64,000 nt of DNA, from positions 5,170,216 through 5,234,215 of the forward strand of contig NC_014121.1 in NCBI RefSeq assembly GCF_000025565.1, given 5' to 3'. A program made the translations under genes and the position numbers. Positions 43,302 through 51,574 of the stretch are shown one piece after another (positions within the stretch are counted from its first letter, which is position 1; each line of letters starts with the position of its first letter). This DNA comes from Enterobacter cloacae subsp. cloacae ATCC 13047. Lineage in GTDB: Bacteria; Pseudomonadota; Gammaproteobacteria; Enterobacterales; Enterobacteriaceae. The notes under the pieces are model-generated. The model ran no database searches. It was not told where the DNA came from and saw only the letters and a list, made by a program, of their open reading frames with translations.

Positions 43302-44450
43302 ATGAGCTTTATGTTGGCACTGCCAAAAATCAGCCTGCACGGCGCGGGCGCTATTGGCGACATGGTCAGGTTGTTGGCGAACAAACGGTGGGGCAAAGCG
43401 TTGATTGTCACCGACGGCCAGCTGGTGAAGCTGGGCCTGCTGGACAGTCTGTTTACCGCGCTGGATGCGCACCAGATGTCATATCAGCTGTTTGACGCGG
43501 TCTTTCCCAACCCGACGGAGGCGCTGGTGCAAAAAGGCTATGCAGCATACCGGGACGCGGAATGTGATTATCTTATCGCCTTTGGTGGCGGCAGCCCGAT
43601 TGATACCGCCAAAGCGATTAAAATCCTCACCGCCAATCCGGGTCCGTCCACCGATTATTCCGGCGTCGGCAAGGTGAAAAACCCGGGCGTGCCGCTGGTG
43701 GCGATTAACACCACCGCAGGCACGGCGGCGGAGATGACCAGCAACGCGGTGATTATTGACTCCGCGCGTCAGGTGAAAGAGGTGATCATCGACCCGAACA
43801 TCATTCCGGATATCGCCGTGGATGATGCCAGCGTGATGCTGGATATTCCTGCGTCCGTCACTGCCGCAACGGGAATGGATGCGTTAACGCACGCCATTGA
43901 AGCCTATGTGTCCGTTGGCGCGCACCCGCTGACCGATGCCAACGCGCTGGAAGCAATTCGCCTGATTAACCTGTGGCTGCCCAAAGCGGTCGACGACGGT
44001 CATAACCTGGAAGCACGCGAGCAGATGGCGTTTGGTCAGTATCTGGCGGGCATGGCGTTTAACAGTGCTGGCCTCGGCCTCGTGCATGCCCTGGCGCACC
44101 AGCCGGGCGCGACGCACAATCTGCCGCACGGCGTGTGTAACGCCATCCTGCTGCCGATCATCGAAAACTTTAACCGCCCGAACGCCGTAGCACGGTTTGC
44201 TCGCGTGGCGCAGGCGATGGGCGTCGACACGCGCGGCATGAGCGACGAGGCGGCCAGCATGTCAGCGATTCAGGCGATTCGCGACCTGAGCGCCCGCGTC
44301 GGCATTCCGTCCGGCTTCAGCCAGCTTGGTGTCACTAAAGCCGATATCGAAGGCTGGCTGGATAAAGCCCTCGCCGACCCGTGCGCGCCATGCAACCCGC
44401 GCACCGCCAGCCGCGACGAGGTGCGCGAGCTGTATCTGGAGGCATTATGA
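43302..44450 (+). CDS. fucO: iron-dependent alcohol dehydrogenase, probable lactaldehyde reductase
   Basis: A group III alcohol dehydrogenase of 382 residues. '[13 protein letters not shown]' near residue 94 binds the nucleotide. The metal-site region '[14 protein letters not shown]' and '[22 protein letters not shown]' holds the Asp/His ligands. Placed between rhaD and rhaM, it most likely reduces L-lactaldehyde to L-1,2-propanediol, as FucO does. Its sequence looks at least as close to YiaY-type dehydrogenases, so the symbol is by role and position. It overlaps rhaM by 4 bp. Confidence 0.85.
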   Translation: MSFMLALPKISLHGAGAIGDMVRLLANKRWGKALIVTDGQLVKLGLLDSLFTALDAHQMSYQLFDAVFPNPTEALVQKGYAAYRDAECDYLIAFGGGSPIDTAKAIKILTANPGPSTDYSGVGKVKNPGVPLVAINTTAGTAAEMTSNAVIIDSARQVKEVIIDPNIIPDIAVDDASVMLDIPASVTAATGMDALTHAIEAYVSVGAHPLTDANALEAIRLINLWLPKAVDDGHNLEAREQMAFGQYLAGMAFNSAGLGLVHALAHQPGATHNLPHGVCNAILLPIIENFNRPNAVARFARVAQAMGVDTRGMSDEAASMSAIQAIRDLSARVGIPSGFSQLGVTKADIEGWLDKALADPCAPCNPRTASRDEVRELYLEAL

Positions 44451-44761
44451 TCCGCAAAGCCTTTGTAATGCAGGTAAACCCGGACGCGCACGAGGAGTAC
44501 GCGCGTCGCCACAACCCCATCTGGCCCGAGCTGGAAGCGGTGCTGAAGGACCACGGCGCGCACCACTACGCCATTTATCTCGACCGGGAACGTAACCTGC
44601 TGTTTGCCACCGTAGAGATTGAATCGGAGGAGCGCTGGAACGCGGTCGCGAATACCGACGTCTGCCAGCGCTGGTGGAAACACATGCGTGATGTTATGCC
44701 GTCGAACCCGGACAACAGCCCGGTGAGTACCGGGCTGGAAGAGGTGTTTTATCTGGACTGA
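44447..44761 (+). CDS. rhaM: L-rhamnose mutarotase RhaM
   Basis: A 104-residue ferredoxin-like dimer that interconverts alpha- and beta-L-rhamnose. The catalytic H22 is in '[14 protein letters not shown]', and '[19 protein letters not shown]' is strongly conserved. The ATG at 44447 overlaps the upstream stop (ATGA). Its last 13 bases overlap the end of the convergent rafB. Confidence 0.97.
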   Translation: MIRKAFVMQVNPDAHEEYARRHNPIWPELEAVLKDHGAHHYAIYLDRERNLLFATVEIESEERWNAVANTDVCQRWWKHMRDVMPSNPDNSPVSTGLEEVFYLD

Positions 44762-46026
44762 CTGGTTAACGCTGCCGCGCCCGCGGCAGCGGCTATCTCC
44801 TGCCTGCTGCTGAGCGTAAACGCCGACACCACCGTAATTGCCAGCACGAAGCAGCCCAGCATCAGATACGTCTCCTGGAAGCCGATCCGGTCATACATAT
44901 TTCCGGCAAAGGCGGAGAGGAAAATGGCCGCTGACTGTTTGGCAAACTGAAAGCCAATCAGATAGATAGTGGCCGAGAGTCGCGTATCAAACACGCCGGT
45001 GATGTACTTGAAGGCTCCCACCAGCAGGAACGGGACCTCCAGCGCGTGCAGCATTTTCAGGGCGATGACCTCCACGGCGGTGGTGGCAAACGACGAGCCG
45101 ATGATGCGCGTCGCCATAATCAACCCGGCGATCAGCAGCGTATTTTTCGCGCCAATGCGGTTAATGATCCACGGCGAGCAGAACATGATGATGGCGTTAC
45201 AGATCTCCCCCGCCGTCGTAGCGAAACCAAAGGCGCGAGTGCCCTCCTGCGGCGTGGCGAAGAAGGTTTTGAAGAAGGTGGCGAACTGCTGATCAAAAAC
45301 GTCATAGACGCAGGCTACGCCAATCACGTACAGAATAAACATCCACATTCTGCGCTGACGGAACAGGTTAAAGACCTTTTTCGCGGTGATCTGCGGCTGG
45401 TTGGCCCCCAGGGCATTCATCACCTGTGCTGTTTGATTGGGCTTCGGCTTTGCGACCACCAGCAGCAGCATCAGCAACAGCGCCGCCGCCGATCCCATCC
45501 AGAAAACGTATGACGGATCGATACCAAACAGGATGCCCCCCGTTGAGGCGCACAGCCCCCAGCCGAGGCAGCCAAACATGCGCGCCTTGCCATATTCAAA
45601 GGCGCTGTTGCGGCTCACGCGTTCGATATAGGCCTCAATCGCCCCGGACCCGGCCGAGAAAACAAAGCCGATATACAGCCCGCCGCTCAGCGCGCCCAGC
45701 CAGATGTTGGTTTTCAGCAGCGGCGCGAAGACGTACAGGAAGAAGGGCGCGAACAGAAAGAGCAGTACAGAGATAATCCACAGCAGATGCTTTTTCAGCC
45801 CCAGCTTGTCCGAAATCACCCCCAGCACTGGCTGGAAGGCGATAGCCGACAGCGAAATGCAGGAGAAAACAATGCCGGTATGGGTTTTGTTCAGGCCGAT
45901 GATGTCCGACAGCCAGATAGGCAAGAACGGAAAACAGGTGGCCATGATGAAGAAGTAGAGAAAGAAGAACAGCCCGAAGATCCAGAAGTTAGGGTTGTCT
46001 TTGTGGGTACAGGTTGTTGTGTTCAT
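44749..46026 (-). CDS. rafB: oligosaccharide:H+ symporter of the LacY/RafB family
   Basis: A 425-residue permease of the major facilitator superfamily with twelve membrane segments. It resembles LacY throughout ('[27 protein letters not shown]' start, '[17 protein letters not shown]', '[11 protein letters not shown]'). Beside an alpha-galactosidase and a RafR-like repressor it should import raffinose or melibiose-type sugars. The start at 46026 matches LacY; an in-frame upstream extension crosses into rafA. It lies 44 bp downstream of rafA. Confidence 0.9.
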   Translation of the reverse strand: MNTTTCTHKDNPNFWIFGLFFFLYFFIMATCFPFLPIWLSDIIGLNKTHTGIVFSCISLSAIAFQPVLGVISDKLGLKKHLLWIISVLLFLFAPFFLYVFAPLLKTNIWLGALSGGLYIGFVFSAGSGAIEAYIERVSRNSAFEYGKARMFGCLGWGLCASTGGILFGIDPSYVFWMGSAAALLLMLLLVVAKPKPNQTAQVMNALGANQPQITAKKVFNLFRQRRMWMFILYVIGVACVYDVFDQQFATFFKTFFATPQEGTRAFGFATTAGEICNAIIMFCSPWIINRIGAKNTLLIAGLIMATRIIGSSFATTAVEVIALKMLHALEVPFLLVGAFKYITGVFDTRLSATIYLIGFQFAKQSAAIFLSAFAGNMYDRIGFQETYLMLGCFVLAITVVSAFTLSSRQEIAAAAGAAALTSQSR

Positions 46027-46070
46027 TATTTTTATCCTCAACGGAGGGCCAGTTTCCCGGCCCGTCACCC

Positions 46071-48194
46071 TTACACGCGTTCCACACCAATCAGAATGGC
46101 GGTTTCCGGATCGAGAATCGGCAGCGCAATACCCGCCTGCATCAGCCACTCACCGCTCACCGTTTGCGGTGTCTCCATCCATGCCGGCAGCTTGCGCATG
46201 GTGTGCCCGCCCTCTCCCGTAATCTGAATATTCGGGTGATCGAGCAGCGAGATACGGTACTGCGCGCTGGCCTCCAGCCCCGGCATGCGCAGCGGCATCA
46301 TCAGGGTGTAATCCGGCATCGCGAGCTGGCTGACGATAAACAGTCCCTGCGACTTGTCTTCGCTCACGATCCCCTGTGCCAGCGTGGTGGCGTCCGGCAT
46401 ATCCACGCGCCACTGGGTGCCGTGGTGGATCACCTCGCGCCACTGCTTGTGCAGCGCAGCGTAATGGCGATAACCTTCGCGCTCTTTCTCATCGACGGTG
46501 AGCGGATCCAGCTCCAGTCCCATATGGCCAAACAGCGCCGTCAGGCCGCGGAAGGCAATGCTGTGCTGGCGGAACGTCGCGTGGCATTTATGATGACCGA
46601 TATGCGCGCCCATCACCTCCGGCGGGAAGAAGTAGCTCATGCCGCGCTGAATAGCGTTGCGCTCCAGCGCGTCGTTGTTGTCGGACGCCCAGAAGCGATG
46701 GCAGCGGGTCAGCACCTCGTAATCGATTCGTCCGCCACCGGAGGAGCAGGATTCAAATTCAATATGCGGGAAACGCTCGCCCAGCACATCTAAAAGTCGA
46801 TAAAACTGGCGGGTCTGCGCGTCGGCGGCGGCTCTGCCGTTATGGCCAGGCTGCACCAGCTCGCGGTTCATATCCCATTTCACATAATCAACCGCATGCT
46901 CACCCAGCAGCCAGCTCATGCGCTCCACCAGGTAATCAAACGCTTGCGGAATGTTCAGGTTGAGCACCAGCTGATGACGTCCTGTGGCCTGCCGGTAGCC
47001 GGGCAACGCCAATACCCAGTCGGGGTGCGCGCGGTAGAGATCGGAATCCGGGTTGATCATCTCCGGTTCAATCCAGATGCCGAACTCCATCCCGAGGTTT
47101 TTGACATGGTCGATCACTGGCCGCAGGCCGTTCGGGTATTTTTTCTCATCCAGATACCAGTCACCCAGCGCAGCATGGTCGTCGTTGCGCCCTTTAAACC
47201 AGCCGTCGTCGATGATAAAGCGTTCCACACCCAGCGCGGCCGCCTCGTCAGCCATACGCATGATGTAGTTCGGATCATGGTTGAAGTAGATCCCCTCCCA
47301 GGTGTTGAGATGGACCGGACGCGGTTTGTTTTCCGGGAAACGGATGATGTTGTCGCGCAGGTAGCGGTGAAACTGCTGGCTCATGCCGTTCAGCCCGTGC
47401 GCGGAGTAGCTCGCATAAAGGCGTGGCGTCCAGAGCGTTTGTCCCTCTTCCAGCGCCATCTCTCCTGGCAGGTAGAGCGCTTCCGCTTGCAGATAGCGAC
47501 GGCCATCGGTTTTGGCTTCAGCGCGAAGGCGATGGTTGCCGCTCCAGCCCAGATGCACACCCCAGACATCGCCGTCCATTTCGCTGAACGACGGCGTGCC
47601 TGAAATGAGCGCCGGGAAGTGTTCGTGAGACGTTCTACCCCGGCGGTTCTCAATCACAAAGCTGTCATGCTCCAGCATGACGCGGTGCGGCTGGAATTCA
47701 CGGATCCAGCGGCCATGAAACGCCATCACCTCCCGGGCGCGCTCCGCCACGGGCAGCGTGACGGCAAAACGGTCCATCTGCCACGCCTGCGATTTCAGGT
47801 TGGTTACGCCGTGCCGCACGACCAGCACGCCGCTGGCGTCCAGCGCCAGCTCGCTGGTCAGGCGCAGGCCCGCGTGTTCATCTTCTGCCGTTATCGTCAG
47901 GGTTTGTCCCTGCTGCTGCACGTCGGTGGTGCTGAAAACCGGGGAACCATCCAGCCCCTGCCGGTGCCCCTCAATGCCGGGTGAACCAAACAGGCCGTGT
48001 CCAGGTTCAGCCATCAGCGTAACCGGGGAATCCACGTCGAGCCTGCCGTTAGCCACCGGGCGTTCGAGCGTAGCGGCATCCTGCGGCGAAAAGTGCTGAA
48101 GGTGCGGCCCCCAGTAGAGAATTTCGGCAAACGGGTGCGTTTTTATCACCACGTCCACCGTGTTGCTTACGAGTCGAAAAACGGAATCTTGCAT
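46071..48194 (-). CDS. rafA: alpha-galactosidase, GH36 family
   Basis: A cytoplasmic glycosidase of 707 residues (RafA has about 708) that releases galactose from raffinose-type sugars. The catalytic nucleophile Asp is in 'DYVKWDMNRE' and the acid/base Asp in 'SSGGGRIDYE'; 'FIIDDGWFKGRNDD' is also typical of the family. The ATG at 48194 has a GGAG site. Two LacI-type operators lie 39-73 bp upstream. Confidence 0.95.
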   Translation of the reverse strand: MQDSVFRLVSNTVDVVIKTHPFAEILYWGPHLQHFSPQDAATLERPVANGRLDVDSPVTLMAEPGHGLFGSPGIEGHRQGLDGSPVFSTTDVQQQGQTLTITAEDEHAGLRLTSELALDASGVLVVRHGVTNLKSQAWQMDRFAVTLPVAERAREVMAFHGRWIREFQPHRVMLEHDSFVIENRRGRTSHEHFPALISGTPSFSEMDGDVWGVHLGWSGNHRLRAEAKTDGRRYLQAEALYLPGEMALEEGQTLWTPRLYASYSAHGLNGMSQQFHRYLRDNIIRFPENKPRPVHLNTWEGIYFNHDPNYIMRMADEAAALGVERFIIDDGWFKGRNDDHAALGDWYLDEKKYPNGLRPVIDHVKNLGMEFGIWIEPEMINPDSDLYRAHPDWVLALPGYRQATGRHQLVLNLNIPQAFDYLVERMSWLLGEHAVDYVKWDMNRELVQPGHNGRAAADAQTRQFYRLLDVLGERFPHIEFESCSSGGGRIDYEVLTRCHRFWASDNNDALERNAIQRGMSYFFPPEVMGAHIGHHKCHATFRQHSIAFRGLTALFGHMGLELDPLTVDEKEREGYRHYAALHKQWREVIHHGTQWRVDMPDATTLAQGIVSEDKSQGLFIVSQLAMPDYTLMMPLRMPGLEASAQYRISLLDHPNIQITGEGGHTMRKLPAWMETPQTVSGEWLMQAGIALPILDPETAILIGVERV

Positions 48195-48232
48195 CAGACA
48201 TCTCCAGTCATCGGGATGTCCTGAGTGTTGAT

Positions 48233-48267
48233 CCGAAACGTTTCGGATACAAACCAAAACGTTTCGG
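48233..48267 (-). promoter_or_regulatory. paired raf operators upstream of rafA
   Basis: CCGAAACGTTTCGG (48233-48246, a perfect palindrome) and CCAAAACGTTTCGG (48254-48267) have centres 21 bp apart, two helical turns. This is the layout known for the plasmid raf operon, where RafR binds two operators around the -35 region. Confidence 0.88.
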
Positions 48268-48298
48268 TTCTGTGATCGGCTTTGGAATTTTGCGTGGT

Positions 48299-49294
48299 TT
48301 ACGCCGTCTGGCCTGGGGAGAATTCCGGCTGCCAGAGCACCTGTAGTGTGTCGATGTCGTCGCCGTTAATCAGCTGGCGCACCATATCGGCAATCTGTTT
48401 CCCGACGCCCTGACGGGTAGACTGGATCACCGCCGCCACGTCGATATCGACGATGCTGTCCTGGGGCAAACCGTCGTAGACCACCAGCGATACGGCATTC
48501 TCGCCGGTTAAACGACCAAGCTGTGCCAGCGCCATTGCCGCGCCGTCGCCGTGGGTATTGCAGTCGGTGATGATGGCCGTGGGGGGTTGCGGCAGAGAGA
48601 GCAGCTCTTTTGTTGTGGCGTAGCCGACCCGGCGGGAAGGCGGCATGGCGCGCAGCCACTCGCTGGACAGCCCGGCTTCACGCAGCGCATCCAGATACCC
48701 CTGGCGACGCTGGGTGATAAACGCCTGGTTGTTACTTTCGCCGAGCAAAGCAATACGCTGATGGCCTTTTTCGATCAGCCAGCGGGTGGCCTGATACGTA
48801 CCGGCGTAGTTGTCGAAATCAAACCATGCATAGGGCTGCGGCAGCTGACTGCGTCCGAGAGCCAGAAAGGGGAACCCGGCAGCCTGAAGCTGCTCCAGGC
48901 GCGGATCGTGATCCAGCGTGTGCGCCACAATCAGCGCATCCACGCGACGGCTTTGCACCATGCGCATATAGCTGTGTTTATCGGCCAGATCGTCATCGGC
49001 AATCAGCAGGAGATCGATTTCATGTCGCGCAAGTTCGTGGCTAATTTCGCCGACCATGTCCATAAATACGCTGTTATTGAGCGGAACAGGATGTACCGGA
49101 AAAACCAGCCCCACCGCGTCGATCTTGCCCATCTTCAGACGACGGGCAAAGGTATTAGGACGATAGCCGCGTCGCTGGGCTTCCGCTTCCACGCGGGCGC
49201 GCGTCTCGCTGGAGACGTCGTCATATCCGTTGAGGGCACGACTGACGGTGGTAACCGAAAGCCCCAGTTCTTTGGCGATAGCTTTAAGCGACAT
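48299..49294 (-). CDS. rafR: LacI-family repressor of the raf operon
   Basis: A 331-residue repressor that should release the raf operators when an alpha-galactoside binds. The helix-turn-helix 'SLKAIAKELGLSVTTVSRAL' begins at residue 2, and a sugar-binding core follows. The ATG at 49294 is chosen by family start, with an AGGAAACGG site before it; a longer frame runs into the preceding gene. It starts only 17 bp after the stop of the XRE-cupin gene on the same strand, so it may share that gene's transcript. Confidence 0.9.
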   Translation of the reverse strand: MSLKAIAKELGLSVTTVSRALNGYDDVSSETRARVEAEAQRRGYRPNTFARRLKMGKIDAVGLVFPVHPVPLNNSVFMDMVGEISHELARHEIDLLLIADDDLADKHSYMRMVQSRRVDALIVAHTLDHDPRLEQLQAAGFPFLALGRSQLPQPYAWFDFDNYAGTYQATRWLIEKGHQRIALLGESNNQAFITQRRQGYLDALREAGLSSEWLRAMPPSRRVGYATTKELLSLPQPPTAIITDCNTHGDGAAMALAQLGRLTGENAVSLVVYDGLPQDSIVDIDVAAVIQSTRQGVGKQIADMVRQLINGDDIDTLQVLWQPEFSPGQTA

Positions 49295-49311
49295 GCGTTT
49301 CCGTTTCCTGG

Positions 49312-49860
49312 TTAATTTTGTTCCGCCACCAGTAGCGCGTAGGTGTCTGGCTCCAGGGCCTTGAAGATATGCGGTTCGTCGGCGGGATAGCAAATGTAAT
49401 CCCCTGCCTCCAGCACCTCAGCGGCATCAAGCAGACCGACCAGCGCCCGGCCCTGGGTCACAATAATATGTTCAACTGACCCCGGTGAATGGGGCTGGGA
49501 AATACGATCGGCACCTGGCTGGGTGATGAGCAGGTAGACATCGCGCCGCGCACCCGGGGGACATGCCGCCAGCAGAATGGCTTCGTAATTGGCCTGCCCG
49601 GCGACCACTTTTGTGCCTTCACCGCGGCGGATCACCTGCGTGGTCGGCTGCTGCGGCTCCAGCAACCGTGCAAAGGGAATATCCAGCGCCACACATAGCG
49701 ACCACAGCGTCTCAAGGCTGGGATTGCCATTGCCGGACTCCAGCTGCGAAAGTGTGGATTTGGCGATACCGGCACGGCGGGCAATTTCCGCCAGTGAAAG
49801 TCCGGTTCGCAGGCGTTCTCGCACCAGACTTTTGGCGATCACGCTGATTGGCTGCGTCAT
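49312..49860 (-). CDS. XRE-cupin transcriptional regulator, probable regulator of azlCD
   Basis: A 182-residue protein with an N-terminal Cro/C1 helix-turn-helix (about 10-66, 'LSLAEIARRAGIAKSTLSQLE') and a C-terminal cupin sensor ('EHIIVTQGRALVGLLDAAEVLEAGDYICYPADEPHIF'). It is divergent from azlC, as such regulators often are. The gap holds a perfect palindrome overlapping both promoters, so self-control and azlCD control are likely. The ligand is unknown; an amino acid is plausible. Confidence 0.87.
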   Translation of the reverse strand: MTQPISVIAKSLVRERLRTGLSLAEIARRAGIAKSTLSQLESGNGNPSLETLWSLCVALDIPFARLLEPQQPTTQVIRRGEGTKVVAGQANYEAILLAACPPGARRDVYLLITQPGADRISQPHSPGSVEHIIVTQGRALVGLLDAAEVLEAGDYICYPADEPHIFKALEPDTYALLVAEQN

Positions 49861-49884
49861 AAACGGCCTCTTGTTCTATAAATC

Positions 49885-49932
49885 GAACGATTCGTTCATC
49901 TTGTAAACCGAATCTGATCCGTTCATTATAAT
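49885..49932. promoter_or_regulatory. palindromic operator and azlC promoter
   Basis: GAACGA-T-TCGTTC (49885-49897) is a perfect 13-bp palindrome 25 bp upstream of the XRE-cupin start. A perfect -10 TATAAT (49927-49932) for azlC follows; the best -35 candidates (TTGTAA at 49901) have 18-20 bp spacing. Partial copies of the half-site (CGTTC) occur at 49920 and 49940. Confidence 0.7.
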
Positions 49933-49961
49933 GGATACACGTTCGATATGGCTAAAATTGT

Positions 49962-50621
49962 ATGAAACGTTCTCTCTCTTGCCTGAAAGGCGACACCATC
50001 AAAGCAATTATCCTCGTTTGCCTCGCCGTTGGCGTGGTGGGGATGTCATACGGCTCGCTGGCGATGGCCTACGGTTTCCCGCTGTGGGTACCGTTTGTAC
50101 TGTCTATTACCGTGCTGGCGGGGGCCTCGGAGTTTATGTTTATCGGTATCGTGGCGAGCGGGGGTAACCCACTGGCGGCGGCCGCGGCCGGGCTGCTGGT
50201 GAACGCCCGCCATGTGCCGTTTGGCGTTACGGTGCGCGAGCTGGTGGGTAAACGCGGTTTAAGTTTTTTGGGCTGCCACATCATGAACGACGAAAGCGTG
50301 GTGTTTGGGCTGTCGCAAAAAACCCCGGAGCAGCGCAAAACGGCCTACTGGCTGTGCGGCCTGGGCGTTGCCATCCTCTGGCCGCTGGGTACCCTGCTGG
50401 GTGCCATGGTCGGAAAACTGTTGCCGGCCCCGGAAACCATCGGGCTGGACGCGGTATTTCCGGCCATTTTGCTGGCCTTAGTGGTTCCGGCGTTTAAAAA
50501 CCGCACCACGCTTATCCGCGCCTGCAGCGGCGCCGCCCTGTCGCTGGCCGCCGTACCGTTCGCTCCGGTGGGCTTACCGGTACTGCTCTCTTTACTCGGT
50601 CTCGCCGCGAGGAAAAAATAA
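49962..50621 (+). CDS. azlC: AzlC-family amino-acid exporter, large subunit
   Basis: A 219-residue membrane protein with several membrane segments of the branched-chain amino acid export family (AzlC/YgaZ). 'GASEFMFIGIVASGGNPLAAAAAGLLVNARHVPFG' is the family signature. It works with AzlD, whose ATG overlaps its stop by one base (TAATG). The exported amino acid is unknown: valine, other branched-chain residues or azaleucine by homology. The ribosome site before 49962 is weak. Confidence 0.9.
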   Translation: MKRSLSCLKGDTIKAIILVCLAVGVVGMSYGSLAMAYGFPLWVPFVLSITVLAGASEFMFIGIVASGGNPLAAAAAGLLVNARHVPFGVTVRELVGKRGLSFLGCHIMNDESVVFGLSQKTPEQRKTAYWLCGLGVAILWPLGTLLGAMVGKLLPAPETIGLDAVFPAILLALVVPAFKNRTTLIRACSGAALSLAAVPFAPVGLPVLLSLLGLAARKK

Positions 50622-50944
50622 TGGAAAACATGACCTTCTTTATCCTCGGTATCGCCATTCTGTCAGCAGGGACCTATCTGATGCGTCTTGGCGGGGCGAA
50701 ACTGGGTAGCCGACTGGCGCTGTCCGAGCGATCTCAGGCGCTGCTGTCGGATGCGGCAACGGTGTTGCTGTTTTCCGTGGCGCTGGCGACCACCTTCTGT
50801 GAAGGGGAACATTTCGCCGGAATGGCGCGGGTGCTGGGCGTGGCGTTTGCGGTGTTTCTGGCCTGGCGAAAAATGCCGTTAATTGTGGTGATCGTGGCGG
50901 CGGCGGTCGTTACGGCGCTGCTGCGTCTGGCGGGCATGGCATAA
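50621..50944 (+). CDS. azlD: AzlD-family amino-acid exporter, small subunit
   Basis: A 107-residue membrane protein with about four hydrophobic segments, the usual AzlD partner of AzlC. 'GTYLMRLGGAKLGSRL' near residue 16 is a family motif. It is translationally coupled to azlC and ends 5 bp before a terminator hairpin. Confidence 0.9.
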   Translation: MENMTFFILGIAILSAGTYLMRLGGAKLGSRLALSERSQALLSDAATVLLFSVALATTFCEGEHFAGMARVLGVAFAVFLAWRKMPLIVVIVAAAVVTALLRLAGMA

Positions 50945-50973
50945 AAAAGCCCGACAGCACGCGTCCGTCGGGC
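50943..50973. terminator. terminator between azlD and the fimbrial operon
   Basis: GCCCGAC/GTCGGGC encloses an 11-nt loop. A6 at 50943-50948 gives a U-run for the minus-strand fimbrial operon. The stem also lies directly after azlD. Confidence 0.8.
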
Positions 50974-50983
50974 AAGGCGGCGT

Positions 50984-51574
50984 TTACTGCGCCGCGAGGG
51001 TAACGTAATTCACCGTCAGCATTTCTTCGAGCTCCGCCGTGTTGCCGATCCTGAACGCGTTATCGTTGAGATAAGTGACCACCGAGAGCATAACAACCAG
51101 CTGTTTTCCCGCCACCTCGCTGCCGTTCACCGCCACAAGCGACGTATCCGGTGGCAGCGTAACCTCCGCTGCACCCGCGGTGACCTGCGCCGCGCCGCGC
51201 GGCACGGCCGCCAGCTGCACGGCACCATTATCCATGCGGGCCTCTTTCGCCGTGATTTTCAGCACCCCGTTGTCGCTAAAGCGATACGCTTTATTTCCAC
51301 GGGCCGGGCCGTCCACCTGCAGACGGATCTTGCGCGCGTCCGGGCAGATCACCGACACCTGGATCTCACGTTCTGACGAGGCATAACCCCGGTACGTTTT
51401 TCCGGCAATATCCGTGCTGACCTCGCGCATCGCCTCCCGACGTAGCAGACCATTATTGATACTCTTTACTGACGAAACCACCTGACACTCTTCTTCTGCC
51501 AGGACGAAGGGAGCATGGCTGAGGGCGACGCAGGCCAGCAGCAGTAAACACGTGCGACGAATAATCAGAGACAT
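50984..51574 (-). CDS. minor fimbrial subunit or accessory protein, exported
   Basis: A 196-residue secreted protein with a signal peptide ('MSLIIRRTCLLLLACVALSHAPFVLAEE'). It has only two cysteines after the signal ('EEECQ' and 'VICPDA'), as expected for one disulfide. It is the last gene of the operon and its ATG overlaps the usher stop by 10 bp. Position suggests a tip or minor subunit. The domain family was not recognised with confidence. Confidence 0.75.
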   Translation of the reverse strand: MSLIIRRTCLLLLACVALSHAPFVLAEEECQVVSSVKSINNGLLRREAMREVSTDIAGKTYRGYASSEREIQVSVICPDARKIRLQVDGPARGNKAYRFSDNGVLKITAKEARMDNGAVQLAAVPRGAAQVTAGAAEVTLPPDTSLVAVNGSEVAGKQLVVMLSVVTYLNDNAFRIGNTAELEEMLTVNYVTLAAQ

